From Cristatella mucedo (taxonomy: Eukaryota > Bryozoa > Phylactolaemata > Cristatellidae), in assembly GCA_009760855.2 (NCBI GenBank), contig WPIO01000007.1:3974001-4034000 (forward strand): DNA of 60,000 bases, in the 5' to 3' direction. The position numbers and the translations under genes were made by a program. Under the pieces are notes generated by a model. It did not search any database. It saw only the letters and a program-made list of their open reading frames with translations, and was not told where the DNA came from. Shown in pieces: positions 1 to 51,142 of this stretch. Position 1 is the first letter of the stretch; each line of letters starts with the position of its first letter.

Positions 1-182
1 TTACCATGACTCTGCTACTTCGTGTCCATTGATGCATGTTAGACCTGTTTCAGAGATTTTTAGTACAATCAATGCCTATCACCTTGTAACTGCTATGATA
101 AGTTCAGCTGGAGAGCTGTGGTCAACAAGTTGTGTGACTGCCATACCTTGGTGTGTAAAGGTAATGGTAAGGGTAAGGGTTG

Positions 183-345
183 GATAATTCCAATAGCCTT
201 AATTACATAGCAACAGCAGAGGCTTTGCAGCTGTCACCCTGCTTGCATGAGGTGATGAAAGATTGCCTGCTGCTGCTGGACTCGAACCCACGACCCATGT
301 TAAGAAGCACAAGCACGGTACCACAAGCACGGCCAAGATCTGGGC
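183..345 (-). mobile_element. SINE-A copy, degraded
   Basis: Read on the minus strand there is a tRNA-like B box (GGTTCGAGTCC-type, about 282-298) followed by the family body (CACCYGCTTGC and AGAGGCTTT blocks on the plus strand). The 3' end is diverged. It resembles the better copies at 7890-8070 and 38490-38680. Confidence 0.6.
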
Positions 346-834
346 ATGTTTGTATATCTGCATTGGTAGCTTCATTATACTACAGGCTCTAAAAGGGGTT
401 ATTTCTTGGTAGTTTACCACAGTCTATGATGCCGAAGCCGTTCTTGCCGCATGTGCACACATACAAACAATACATATTCGCTGACATAAATACACTTACA
501 CTGACAGCCAGCAATGCATTTCATATATAATGCGGCAGAAACAATTATTGCAAATCACTGGGAAGAATGTCTGAATTCAGTGGAGCTAGGAGTTCAGTAC
601 AATGTACTCAGGGAAGGGCAGCAGGAAAATATTAATACTAATCGCGCACCTTTGTTTAGCACCGAGAAGAAGAAGAGAACTAAATCTTGTTCCACGCGCT
701 TTGCATAGCATGAAAAAGAAGTGTCGATTGGTTCGTGATAATACGCCCACTGGCAGCACCCATTAGCGCACAAAGGACATTTCTCATGTACTCTGCTAAC
801 TTGGCTGGGAAGAGCTGGATTTTAGCTTCTGTTT
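346..834. other. No gene recognised (upstream intron of NAE1)
   Basis: There are only short unsupported open frames, the longest 64-73 codons with no recognisable motif. Given the NAE1 layout this stretch is presumably intronic, because its upstream exons are not found here. Confidence 0.5.
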
Positions 835-1136
835 AAATGTCAAGTCAATGGATGTCGTGACGTCAGTCGGAAGTGAGTTCCAAGCTTTGAGGGCATACAC
901 GTTAAAGGCACTGTCTCCAAAGGATGTGAGGTTATTTTGAGGCACAGGTCAACGACTTGAGTAAGACGAGCAGGTCTTACGATGGCTGGTGTGATTGGAA
1001 AGTTGTCCTGGTTGATCAGCTTGAGCAAGAGAATGATGGGATTTGCTAGTTAGTGACTAAACCTTTAAGTCGATAAGTCGATGTTACTTGACAGAGAGCC
1101 AATGCAGGCCAGTGAGAAATGATCCACAACGTTCAA
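835..1136 (-). mobile_element. LINE-alpha fragment, C-terminal region
   Basis: The minus strand carries a frame-broken version of the L2/CR1 C-terminal module: GDRAFSSYAPKAWNSLP-like sequence at about 870-930 and the CHWLPVK-like block near 1085-1110. The 3' tail is absent. Confidence 0.7.
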
Positions 1137-1573
1137 CACACACAGACATAGCTGCAAAGCTTGCACCAACCGTGTGCATCTTATTCCACTAGCAGGAAGA
1201 TCTGCAAGAGCTGAATTTACTGAAGTAGTAGAAGAAATTCACAAATCTTAGCCGCTTGGCTGTTGTATCCTTATTGAATGAAACCAGAATTATTTTGCAA
1301 TTTGTCTTAGCTAAAAGTAGGAAGCCTGGACTGTGGAGACAGTGTGGTCAGCTGTGTAAGGTCGTTTGAGCACAGGACACCCAGATTCTGCTGAAGACAA
1401 TGCCAAACCCCTTTTGACCGTAGGGCTTTTCTTTGTTCAATTGCCACTAAGTTTGCATGTAGCAGCTAAGCTGCTTTTTGTTATTCAATTTAAGAAAGTA
1501 CAGTGAAAGTATGGTCGTGTAAAAGCATGGAAGTACGAATATGAGCGACACAATGTGCAGCCGAGTTCTGTTG
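1137..1573. other. No gene or clear repeat recognised
   Basis: Moderately AT-rich sequence without a recognisable coding or repeat signal. Confidence 0.45.
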
Positions 1574-2100
1574 CTCGAATGCCTTGTGTATCTCCGTCTG
1601 TAACTTCATAAAGTCATAAAGACCACGTGGGTGTTACGCAGGAGAGTTTTGTATAGCGGACTCACAGCCTAAGCAGCTTTCAGTACGCATTCGGTAGCCA
1701 AGAGACTTCATCTCGCGCAACAAAGAGAAAGTGGGAAGCATAGCAGAGTCAGGAGAGCAGTTGAGGTAGTGAGTAGCATAGAAGTAGCAGCTCAGGACCG
1801 CTGAAAAGGATCTGCCATAGTCGGCAGTAGGAGAGTAGTTGTCGTTGTGTAAGAATTGTGGAAGCGAGTTCCACAGTCTAGGACCTGCAGAGCTAAAGCT
1901 TCTGTCGCCAGCAGTCTTTAAGCAGAAGAATGGAACAGCTAATTTATTGTCCACACAGGACCTGAGGGTGCAAAGAGGCTGGAACTGGTGCAGCATTTCA
2001 GCTAGGTACGAAGGAGCCAAGCCGTGGCTGGCCTTGTAGGTCAGTGTAAGAACTTTGCTCTGTATCCGTTGCTCAACCGGCATCCATCCTAGCTCTTCCT
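1574..2100 (-). mobile_element. LINE-beta fragment, C-terminus and 3' end
   Basis: A minus-strand frame at 1634-2083 keeps 149 codons with TYKASHGLAPSYLAE, DRSFSSAGPRLWNSLP and the end of the LINE open frame. These are the C-terminal signatures of L2/CR1-type reverse transcriptase polyproteins. The 3' UTR differs from LINE-alpha: TGTATCTCCGTCTGTAAC at the 3' edge (plus-strand reading) recurs at 39474 and 54730. The copy is 5' truncated. Confidence 0.85.
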
Positions 2101-2124
2101 AGACTTCTTAATTCAAGGACCACT

Positions 2125-2985
2125 TAGGACCTTAATAGCTACTATCGGTCAAGATGACTCTCGTTAGACGACCACACCAGCTCCACAATCAAGTCTGCCT
2201 ACTTTCATCTTCATAATATTGCTAAAATTCGGGCTTGTTTAGATAAGGATACCACATCTAAGTTGGGCCATGCATTTGTGACATCCCGTCTTGACTTATG
2301 CAACTCACTGCTTGCTGGCCTACCGGCATGTGTATTCAGGCGATTACAGCTGCTGCAAAACTCTGCAGCTAGGCTTGTCTGTCGTGAGCATCGCAGTTGC
2401 CACATCACACCACTTCTCACCGACCTGCACTGGCTAGCAGTCAAGCAAGGGATCGACTTCAAGGTTTTGTCGCTCACTTTTAGGTCCCTTCATTCTTTGG
2501 CTCCAGCGTATTTCTCAGATCTACTCCTCCACCAGGCCAAGCATCATACCACCCGCTTTTTGGAATCCAACAGCCTACAAATACCTCGTACAAACCTCAA
2601 ATCCTTTGGAGACCCGTGCATTTAGTTCGTATGCTCCCAAAGACTGGAACTCCCTCCCGACTTGCGTCAGAACATCCCCTGACTTGACCACATTTAAAAA
2701 GAACTTAAAAACACCTATTTAGGACAGCATTTAGTGGGTTCCTGTGATTCGTCCTTCATGTGCCTATGCATGCTGACACTGTGCATGCTGCCACTAACCA
2801 CATTTGCATGCTGACCGTGTGCATGTCATCCATAACCATGTTATTCATGTTGTTTATCAAGCATGATTTTACTCACCTTTCAATCGCGTTTCCCATTGCA
2901 GCAAATGGAAAGCGCTTAGAGAGAGATTGAGTTCTCTGAGGGTGCCTTATCAAGTGCATTATTATTATTATTATTATTATTATTA
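2125..2985 (+). mobile_element. LINE-alpha 3' part with (ATT)n tail
   Basis: An open frame at 2263-2625 shows FVTSRLDLCNSLLAGLP, LQLLQNSAARLVCR and LHWLAVKQ, the thumb/C-terminal region of an L2/CR1-type element. It runs into a 3' UTR with CATGCTGACACTGTGCATG repeats and the conserved tail (AAAGCGCTTAGAGAGAGATT, then ATT repeats at about 2958-2985). It is 5' truncated and head-to-head with the LINE-beta piece at 1574-2100. A frameshift lies near the GDPCI stop at about 2620. Confidence 0.88.
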
Positions 2986-3499
2986 AGATTGCATATTATT
3001 ACTGTAAAACCCTATCTATAAGCTCCACTCAAAGAACTTACCTTCTCGGTAAGTACGATTAATCTAAACCTAGTTAGCTTGATGCAGCTATGCATTCTCT
3101 AGCTTCTCATTGAGCCAGGCAGTTCCCAATTTCTGAGATGTGGCTGCCGTGTATGATGGTATGTAGAGGCAGTTTCTATATTTTGAATACCAATTATGAG
3201 CACTTGATTTTTGCCTTGTAATTTTTCGTCAAAGAGAATATATATATTATCAGGTTTAGTCGGCATAAGCAGCTGTTTGTTGTTATCATAGTTTTAAGTG
3301 GAAATTGAATCAAATTTTTGGCGACTTTGTGGTGCAAGGTGAGCATTCCATAAAAAATCTGAGAGCTGCTGGCTTTACTTCTTTAGCCTGTTGATTGTAA
3401 AGTCCAGCTGTGAGGACTTAGCCCAGTTTGTTCAGTTGCAGTGTTATCATTTCTTGTAGCAACTGGTTAGTTATGCTTGCTGATTATAATCAGAAGTAA
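2986..3499. other. No gene recognised
   Basis: AT-rich intronic sequence, including a short TATA run near 3240. No recognisable element was seen. Confidence 0.45.
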
Positions 3500-3840
3500 A
3501 TATCAACTATACCTCATACAAACCTCGAATCCTTTGGAGACCGTGTATTTAGTTCTTATGCTCCCTAAGCCTGGAACTCAAGCCAGACTACGGCATCCCC
3601 TGACTTAACAACATTTAAAAAAGCTTAAATGCACCTGTTTATAACAGCATTTAGTGGGTCTTTGTGATTCGTCCTTCGTGTGCATGTACCCGCTTACACT
3701 ATCCCTGCTGCATGGTGATGTTACCACCAATCATTTGGTAATGCTTTCTATACAGCATCCATAAAGTGCCTAGAAAGAGATTCCGCTTTCTGAGGCCACT
3801 ATACAAATGTATTATAATAATAATAATTATTATTATTACT
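3500..3840 (+). mobile_element. LINE-alpha 3' end, second degraded copy
   Basis: It starts in the PRTNLKSFGD-coding block (about 3510-3540) and continues through the 3' UTR to the tail (TGCCTAGAAAGAGATT at about 3767) and an ATA/ATT run at 3811-3840. It is severely truncated at the 5' end. Confidence 0.8.
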
Positions 3841-4039
3841 GTTATTATCTTCTTTCAGTGTGCTTTTCTTGGGTACCTGTGCAGCATTCAGTGCATGTTA
3901 CCAACGATAGGTCTTGCTAAGAGGTGGCTAGGAGCTTGTTTACTTTTGCTTTAGTGTGCTAGCCTAAGCATGATACTTGTTTGCTTTTGCTTGCTTGATA
4001 CGTGCAGACTTGATCTCACTAACCCTTGGGTACTGATTG

Positions 4040-4110
4040 CCTTGCGTTGTAAAGCGCCTTAATTAAACACGGATTAAGTTCTCTTAGGGTGCGTATGTAA
4101 ACGACCTATA
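4040..4110 (+). mobile_element. SINE-B / LINE-alpha tail, degraded
   Basis: It carries the shared tail GTAAAGCGCC followed by GGATTAAGTTCTCTTAGGG. No clear tRNA-like head remains, so the parent element (SINE-B or LINE-alpha) is not decided. Confidence 0.6.
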
Positions 4111-4215
4111 ATTGTTTATGTCTCACTCCGTTCCTTTCTTTCCTTTCTCACTTCCCATTGTCACTCTCCTCTCTCTACTTCTTTGTTTCCCTCCCTCTTC
4201 CCCTTTGCTTTTGTG

Positions 4216-4220
4216 CTCTC

Positions 4221-4286
<66 letters not shown>

Positions 4287-4304
4287 TTTCTCTCCCTCTC
4301 TCGT
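4216..4304. repeat. (TC)n microsatellite
   Basis: Almost uninterrupted CT dinucleotides for about 60-90 bp. Serine/leucine-rich frames here are artefacts of the repeat. Confidence 0.97.
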
Positions 4305-4474
4305 TTTGTCTGTCTGTCTTTATCTCTCTTGGTTTACCACTCTTTAGAATGAACTTACATTGACGGTTCCACTGGAGCCAATGGCTGGCATGCTTTGAAA
4401 TGTTTGTGCTGTGATCTTGCCGTTAGCCTTTGTATGTTATAAATCGCTGTGCCTCATGATCTGTTCCATTTCAG

Positions 4475-43897
<39,423 letters not shown>

Positions 43898-44124
43898 CTG
43901 GCATTAGTTATAATTTAGCCATCCCTTCAGACTAGTGTGTTTGTATATAGCTGTATTCTTTTTGTATCCTGAAGTTGCAATGGACATAAATGACTTGGAC
44001 ACCTGCTTGTATGTTTCTATTGCATTCGCTTTCTTTTGCTTCGTCTGCTCTTCTGATTGAAGCACAATTCTTTGCTTTGTCTGCTGTCGCTGTCGCATTT
44101 GCTACCTAAACTTGAGCAGTACTA
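43898..44124 (+). other. Probable 3' UTR of NAE1
   Basis: No canonical polyadenylation signal; CATAAA at 43985-43990 is the only near match. Extent not determinable from sequence. Confidence 0.35.
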
Positions 44125-44195
44125 TAATAATAATAATGCACTTGATAAAGCCCCCTCAGAGAACTCAATCTCTCTCTAGGCGCTTTACATTACTA
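44125..44195 (-). mobile_element. LINE-alpha/SINE-B tail
   Basis: ATAATAATAATGCACTTGAT, then CCTCAGAGAACTCAATCTCT and CTCTAGGCGCTTTACATT: a well-preserved inverse copy of the shared tail. Confidence 0.88.
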
Positions 44196-44216
44196 GCAGT
44201 ACTTACTATCCACTGC

Positions 44217-44220
<4 letters not shown>

Positions 44221-44294
<74 letters not shown>
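44221..44294. repeat. (GT)n(AT)n microsatellite
   Basis: Five GT units then about 32 AT units. Confidence 0.97.
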
Positions 44295-45214
44295 CAGTAC
44301 TATCCGCTGCTCGCTTACCACCTCGGCTCCGGAGATGCGTGCCACCATTGGGTATTCCGAGGCAGACTTTGATTTTTAGGGGAGCTGCGTTTCGCTACCA
44401 CCGAGCGCGAGCATTTCGTGCCCTTGTTGACGGCCTTGAAGGCTGGCTAGCAATCTTAGCTGCAGCCCCGAGCCCCAATGAGCACAGCGAGAAGGCCGGA
44501 TATGCTGGATTCGCTCTGACGGTGCATGCTCTATCCGGCGGCCAGTCAAAACTCGCCCACTGCTGAAGGAGGCGCAAGCGATGCCAAACTCGCTGGGCAA
44601 ATTTCGAGCCGGCCCGCCACAGAGGTGTAGCTTTTCCGTAGCGCTTTGGAGTCTAATTGTGGACGGTTACAGAGTAAGTGCCTTCCGGTGCGAAATGTAG
44701 CCCACAGCACATATCCCCCCTAATGAGAGGAGATGAGTACAGGCGAATTAGATAACAGACTAGGGAGTAATCGAAAACGACAAAAGAATTGCTCGAATCC
44801 GAGACGTAGTCAGCTTATCATATTACAGCCCTCGATTCATTTGCCAGGGATTGTGGGTCGCTTTATAGGTAAAGGTAAAGGCTCGGTAAAGCCAGCGGCA
44901 GTTGTGGCCTAGACGTTTTTGACGCTTCATAGTGCGTTGGCTTAGTTAATCCACAACTGGCTAGTCCAACCTCTCGCCACGGGCTGCACGTATCGGAAAT
45001 AATCGAGGAGCGAGTGGCCAAGAATTAGTAGCCAAGGATGGACAAAGGAAAGTCATAGAATCAACTGCGGGAGATGTAAAGCACTATTTTGCGAACAAAT
45101 TGTGAAAGTCACTTTCTCCCGTCTGGCAGCCTCCACTGGAGAATACTATGAAACAAACGGACGCGGACAGCTTGTAAGCCAAAGGAAGGGACACCATTTG
45201 ACAGTGCTTCAATT
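44295..45214. other. Intergenic, nothing recognised
   Basis: Open frames over the GC-richer part (44300-44600) on both strands have no motif and are judged compositional. Confidence 0.4.
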
Positions 45215-45365
45215 GCAGCAAAAGTGCCTAGAAAGAGATTGAGTTTTCTGATGGCGCTATAAGAAATATATTCTTGTTATTGTTAGCATGCTTAATGACA
45301 AGTATAGCATGGTTAGAGGTCACATGCACAGGGTCAGCATGGAAGTGTAGCTTTATCAAGTGCAT
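45215..45365. mobile_element. LINE-alpha 3' fragments in both orientations
   Basis: 45215-45270 is a plus-strand tail (AGTGCCTAGAAAGAGATTGA). 45296-45340 resembles the inverse 3' UTR (ATGGTTAGAGGTCACATGCA and CAGGGTCAGCATGG). TTTATCAAGTGCATTATTA at about 45353-45371 is another tail end. Confidence 0.65.
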
Positions 45366-45547
45366 TATTATCTCTATCTTCTGGATACAAAAAGAATACA
45401 GCTAGTGCCAGCATGCGTCTGGTGTGTCTGGGGGGCACGCGCGTGCAGCGACGGTAAGAGATTCTGTAGCCGCACGTAGCAGCTGTAGGAGCTGAGCTGT
45501 ATCGTTTACTAGTCGAGCTCGCGTGTGCTCTGGTTCGGGACATCGGG

Positions 45548-45655
45548 TCAACTGCTCGCCTTCAATGACATGGGACGTGGGCTCGAGCCCTGCGCCATTT
45601 GAATAGCGCCAGGATAGGGATTAAAAGTATCTCAGGGCCTAATGAAAACGAATCA
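45548..45655 (+). mobile_element. SINE-B copy, diverged
   Basis: B box ACGTGGGCTCGAGCCCTG (about 45575), then AATAGCGCCAGGATAGGGAT and ATCTCAGGGCC, a degenerate shared tail. Confidence 0.75.
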
Positions 45656-46195
45656 TGTTTTTACATCCGTACTTGACGGCCATGCTGGCTCATGGTCGTA
45701 CACATCAGGTTGGCTACTCTCAAGTAGGGGATGAGCGAAGAGAGAACCTACCACGACTAATCGTACCGAATCATCTAAGATTGCAAACACGCCATCATTT
45801 TATTTCCTGACACTCTACTCAGGGACCGAAACAGGTTCAAATGTGCGGTATCTTTTTATCGGAAAGTGCAAAAGCGCCTCATTACAGGCTAGCAATCACA
45901 GATTACTGCCGACGACGGTCAATTTTTTTTTAATTTAACAAACTGTATTTAGTACAAGGTGAACCCTTTCAGTTAATAGTAATTATCCTGACTTTCTCCA
46001 TAGCACTGCTACGATCTCGTTGTAGTGACTTTAGAACTGAAGTACTGTTTCTCAAACACTTCGCAAATAATGGTGCTAGTCTTTGCAGACTCATGCCGCA
46101 TACTGGCGGAGCTGGTGCATCAAAGCATGTTTATTTTTACGGGGAAAAGGCTAAACAGGCTCGCCGGATAGTATAACTTGTTCGTGCATTCTCAC
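45656..46195. other. Intergenic, nothing recognised
   Basis: No coding or repeat-family signal. Confidence 0.4.
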
Positions 46196-46475
46196 TCGAT
46201 AATAATATTGCACTTGATATTGCACTTGATAAAGCGCCCTCAGAGAACTTAATCTCTTTCTAGGTGCTTTACATTTGCTGCAAAGTGATATGCAATAGAA
46301 TAGTAAGTAAAACCATGCTTGAAAAACAAACAAAATAAATAATATGGTTAGGGGTTACATGCACAGGGTCAGCATGCAAATGTGGTTAGTGGCAGCATGC
46401 ACAGTGTCAGCACGCATAAGCACATCAATGACGAATCACAGGGACCCACTAAATGCTGTCCTAAATAGGTGTGTT
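46196..46475 (-). mobile_element. LINE-alpha 3' end
   Basis: Near-copy of 18391-18655: CTTGATAAAGCGCCCTCAGA, then ATCTCTTTCTAGGTGCTTTAC, and the 3' UTR to the end-of-frame region (CTGTCCTAAATAGGTGTG). Strongly 5' truncated, with little divergence from the 18.4-kb copy. Confidence 0.93.
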
Positions 46476-46939
46476 TTGTAGATTCACCTTCAGAGAGATG
46501 CTAAAAAGGCGTTCCGTGTCGTCCTCTTTCTGCGCTACGTTTTCTGCCCAACCAGTCTTTTGTGGGTTGAAGCTAAAGGTTTCAAGGTTTCCCTCTGAAT
46601 AGGGAACTGCTGTGAAATTCAATTTTGTAAATCAGCTCCGCATGCTCGTAAGCAGCGCAATGACCACGGGCACTAACCTCAGAAAGCCACGAAACGACGC
46701 TTCGGTATTCGGCGCTGCAGCTTGCAGTTGCTTTTGTCGTGGACGGAAGTGGGGCCAATTAAGCCAGTATCTGTTCAGCTTGAGCCCGTAACTTCGATAG
46801 CCTCTCCTAGTTGGCTAACGGGCTTCCGCTGAGGGACTACAGGGCTTGGACACCGAAGTTTAATCGGCCTTCCAGCGCCTTCGGCGCGAAAATTTAAGAT
46901 TTTCCAACACAGGGGCTTACCACCTTTTTTGATGACCCA
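46476..46939. other. Intergenic, nothing recognised
   Basis: No feature could be supported. Confidence 0.4.
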
Positions 46940-47095
46940 CACTAGGTAAGGCGGTTGCACTTAAGCGCCGAGGTCGTGGGTTCAAATCCTCCTGTGGGCG
47001 ATCCTTTGTTGCCGCTACAAGCGGTGGGTGGTGACAGCCTATAAGGCTCTTCTGCTGCTATAAAAAAGAGGCCGTTAAATCAGCTAGTATTTTTG
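46940..47095 (+). mobile_element. SINE-A copy, complete
   Basis: Head ACTAGGTAAGGCGGTTGCAC, B box GTGGGTTCAAATCCTCC, body CAAGCGGTGGGTGGTGACAG, AAGGCTCTTCTGCTGCTAT, then GAGGCCGTTAAATCAGCTAG. Confidence 0.9.
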
Positions 47096-48634
47096 AGTGG
47101 CCTAAAAGGCATCTAGAGCGGTTAGTTTCCACGGGGGGGTCTATAATTATTATTATTTTTCCATAGGGGGATAATATTACCAATATCATCTTCTTTCAAA
47201 GGGTTGATCGCATTTTTTACAGTTGCTAAAGAGGTAATTCTTAAAAATCTAAAAACGTTTTTTTATCGGTCCTGTTGCAAACGTGATGTTTGGCTTCCAC
47301 GTCTCAACATAACTATGCCGCGAGCACAGCGGTGCTCGTAACGGTGCTAGTCTCAGCCAACTTGCGACGAATACTGCCTGAACCCTGTAAGATTTTTGAG
47401 GAGCTAAAGAGTTTTGCCTGGTGAACTCATAGCAGATGGAATTGAGCTCGTGTCACGCTCTTAATGCGGACTCTTGCCCCTGCATCTGAAAGAAAGCATG
47501 GACTCTCTTATAAGATTCAGCTTTAATGTTCTCCTATTTGCCGCTTTGTATCGTAGGCGAGGATGCAAATATTGCATTAGAGTTTTCTACTTAGGACTCG
47601 CATACACAGACGAATGCATTGCGTTTGATTTTGAGCAGATTAAATGTCGATTTTTTCACGTAGCCCGTCGAGCGACTCGTGGTCTTACGCTATAAGCTTG
47701 CACTAAGAAATTCCTCGTTTAGGAAATTTACCTAAACTAGGAAAATTCACACCGACGGATAAAATTCTAACGTTTAACAAGATAATAAATTCCCTACATG
47801 AAACGAAGAGTGCTGGAAGGAGGTGTTAGCACGCTCCCGCAGCACTAGCGATTCTGCTGAGCCCACTCCTGAATGCCCAGCGATTGGAGGGAAATAGGCA
47901 GAGCGTCTGACCTGCAGTATTCAAGGCATGACGTCACGCATCGATTCTGGGCCGTGAGCTCATTGATGCGATCTACATCCATCTACCCAAAAAAGGCATG
48001 GGATTTTTCTGGAATTATATTTGCTGGCAAATAATGCCACTGCTAGTCTATGTAACTTTTTCTCCGCTGCATCGATTGGTAAACTGAATATTGCCTTGCG
48101 GACAATCGATCCTGGATGTTGGCCATTTCTACAAACTAAATGATAATAAACCGAACTCATATTCATAAGATAACCAAGCGTGCGGCTGAACTGGGAGACT
48201 TTTCTATTTGATTTAGTTATGCTATATTGTGTCCGTCACTGTGCACTCAATATTTAGGTGTCGTCTTTTATAACTGCTTAAAGTCTGTAAGCTTCATAGG
48301 AAGACTGCTGCCAAAGATAGCAATCAAGTTCGATCACTAAGCCTAGGGACTGCCTATCTCGGTGGCTTTCTAAAGATCTAACCAGCTCGCTGGTTCTGTA
48401 TAAGCTGAACTACTGCAATTCCGTTTTGATTAGGCTACTGAAAAAGCCTAAAGCCTCTGCAGGCAGCTGGAGATGAATATGGCTGCAAGGCAAGTCAATA
48501 AATCCCAGAGGGTCAGCCACGTGTGTCCTTTGCTTAAGGAGCTGCGACGGCTCTCGGACGATCAACGGATATCAAGCAGAATTCCCATTCTGATCATCAA
48601 GGCCCGCCTTAGCTTCGCTTCGCTCGTTCGTACC
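47096..48634. other. Intergenic, nothing recognised
   Basis: A 73-codon frame at 47474-47695 has no motif. A short block at 47300-47360 (GAGCACAGCGGTGCTCGTAA) resembles blocks at 52500 and 58572. Confidence 0.4.
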
Positions 48635-48790
48635 TAGCTGATTCAAAAACCTCATTTGTATAGCTGCAGAGGAACCTTGACAGCTATGACCGCCGCTGGC
48701 AGTCGGCAATGCAGGATCACCGACAGAAGGATTCGAACCCATGACCTCGGCTGTGAAGAGCGAGCACCCTACCTCCTGGGATATCACGGT
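48635..48790 (-). mobile_element. SINE-A copy
   Basis: Plus-strand reading: TATAGCTGCAGAGGAACCTT, CAGCTATGACCGCCGCTGGC, then inverted B box GATTCGAACCCATGACC and head to about 48785. Confidence 0.88.
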
Positions 48791-48794
48791 TCAG

Positions 48795-49135
48795 AACCTA
48801 GTTGAACTGCTGCACCAGATTCAGCCTCCTCGTGCCCTTACGTCATCTACGGACAAACTATTCTATTCCTTCTCTTAAAGACTGTTATTGACAGAAGCTT
48901 GTTCCCTTCGGGTCCTAGACTACGGAACTCACTTTCGAAATTCTTACGTTAAGGCCTCTACTTTACTGTTGCCGACTATGGCACATTATTTCCAGCGGTC
49001 CTGAGCTGCTACTTCCCCGTTACTCGCATCCTTTACTGCCCTCCTGACTCAACTACGACTCTCAATTTCCCTACTCTTTGTTGCATGAAATGGAGCCTAT
49101 TGGCTATCGTATGCCACCGAACGCCGAATTTGAAT
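48795..49135 (+). mobile_element. LINE-beta C-terminal fragment
   Basis: The plus-strand equivalents of the 1634-2083 frame recur: GPRLRNSLSKFL-like at about 48915-48950, LSCYFPVTRILYCPPDS (about 49001-49050) and LPYSLLHEMEPIGYRM (about 49066-49113). Confidence 0.8.
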
Positions 49136-49561
49136 TTAGCTGCGCTTTAAGCATTCGCCCATTATTGCGTGTGGAGCTACAGACTGAGATACATAGAATT
49201 ACATCTTGGACAATTCACACTGGCGGAGCAAAGGTTACCAAGAACATTTGCGTTTCTTGCCATCGTTTTAAAATGCTGTCAGATTAGTTAAACTATAGCT
49301 TCGATGAAATTAGGAACCGACCATATAATGCCAGAGGCATCACTATTTATTGGGCTCTATGTGAAGATGTGATTGTTCGCGAATTTGGTCAAATAATGGC
49401 AGATCATTGAACGGAGCTGATGTTCTCGTGCCGGCGCTCTGAGTGAACTGTCTGGCACTGCGATCGATACATAGTATGTTAGCTTCCGGTTACCTTCTGC
49501 TTGCGAATGTGTTGTGTGGGTGTGTCTGTGTGTGTGTGTGTTTGCATCTGTGTGTGTATGA

Positions 49562-49600
<39 letters not shown>

Positions 49601-50490
49601 TGCGCGCGCGTGTGTTTGTGCGAGCCCCCCTCGAGCGTTCGTGTGTGCTCCCAAGCGTATTCAATATTTCACCCACGAATCGCTATTGGTGCTTTGAAAT
49701 GCTAGCTCAGTTACCCCGATCAGTTGCTTTCCAGCGAGTCCTAATGCTGGCCACTTACGTAGAAATTGTGTGAACAACACTGTCCATTTCACCCATTTTT
49801 TGCACGGCGTCGCAAGTTTAGCACTTACGGCTTCTCGACTTTCTTAGGGACATGTGCAGCTTTAAATTATCATGTACTATTCTCTTCACTTGCCACCACA
49901 ATAACGAGTGTCGTGTCGGAAGCGGGTCCTTTAATCCTGGCAAGTGTCTGGAATGCATCTACGGTGAGAATAAGCAATCTGAACAGAAAGCTAACTGGGT
50001 CAAATTGGTCTTAGCCCCGATGGACCTTCAACGGGAAATGCTATCGGCTGTCGTAGTGAATGCTCCAAATGGAGCCAAGTGCAGGAACTTGAACGCGCGA
50101 CAATACGGCGGTGTACAGTTTCGTTCGCACCAGCATAAAGCGAGTGTACAGTACGGATCAGCTTATTACAGCAGCCTCTGAGCGGCTGCAAGAGCGTGAG
50201 CGGCTGGCGAAGCCTGCCTGCCGCAGGCAACGAAATGTCGCTGGCTGCACGAATCCAGACTACGACCTAGGTCGGCAAGTGCAACCTAAAGCCAGTATCG
50301 ACCGCTAGAGCCCACAGCCGATGAACTAAAACCGACCAAGGTGAGGTGCTTAGAAGCAAGACTGACGTATCGCTCTAGCAGCAACAAATACTCGCATGCA
50401 CGAAGGCGAATGCCGGACGCAGTCATGAAGCATGCGTTCGGGGGGAGAGCAGGTGTGCTGACGATACCTACTGACTACCTGCGGCACTAG
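49136..50490. other. Intergenic, no gene recognised; contains a TG-rich repeat
   Basis: Imperfect (TG)n at about 49512-49620. A 109-codon frame at 49852-50181 has no motif I recognise. Confidence 0.4.
49512..49620. repeat. Imperfect (TG)n
   Basis: TG units broken by TTTGCATC and GAGTGTA, followed by a CGCGCG run. Confidence 0.92.
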
Positions 50491-51142
50491 CCGCTCCGGC
50501 CTGCAGCAATCTGCCGTTACCTGCAGAAATCTGCCGTTACCTGGCCGAGTGAGTTCTCTGCAGACTGTAGGACTCGAATGCCGAGTGAATTGCGAATATG
50601 AATGCTTCTCATTTAAGACGTATGCGAATCCTAAAACTAACGGTGCACCGTTGGCCTATCACTTTGTGCGGCCCGATTCTCGGGCTGACTAAAATGCATA
50701 CGCGTGCCCTTTGCCCATGGCAGAACCGCGTTGTTGCGGTAATCAAAGTTGCGGTAAGCAAAGAGAGCTCGGAACCTGGGTTTAGGGCTCTATGAATCAG
50801 ACCCACCGCGGTGCAAATGTAGAGAGGGTGACCGACTGCATACAAGCGAAGACTATTCCTCAACTGGAGGGGGCGGGCGCAGCAGAGCAGGAATAAGGAA
50901 TACCACTCAGTTTGCAAAACTCGGTCGGACTAAGGGCCTGTAGGTTGAAAGACCAGCAGTCGGCCGGCAGCATCGCTAAGTCCGGACCCCTACTGCCATC
51001 AGTAGCGCCATTCAAACAACACTGGCAACGCGCCCTCGAATAAAGAAGCTTACAGGTCAACTTGAGCAGCAGACGCGTGCGGGAGCGGCGGGACTGAGCA
51101 TTCTAGAATACTCCACCGCCGACAGGGGGCTTACGAAGAGGG
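50491..51142. other. GC-rich intergenic DNA
   Basis: No gene recognised. A 19-bp sequence, ATCTGCCGTTACCTGCAG-like, is repeated in tandem near 50508-50545. Confidence 0.4.

Noticed and set aside
160-182. Telomere-like GGTAAGGGTAAGGGT run
   Set aside because: Too short and imperfect, with no array.
4112-4363. Ser/Leu-rich frames over CT tracts (also 27473-28004 and 37144-37511)
   Set aside because: Artefacts of CT/GA dinucleotide repeats.
1-4474. N-terminal NAE1 exons (for example the GNNFFL segment)
   Set aside because: Searched by eye in three frames without a match; they most likely lie beyond the left edge.
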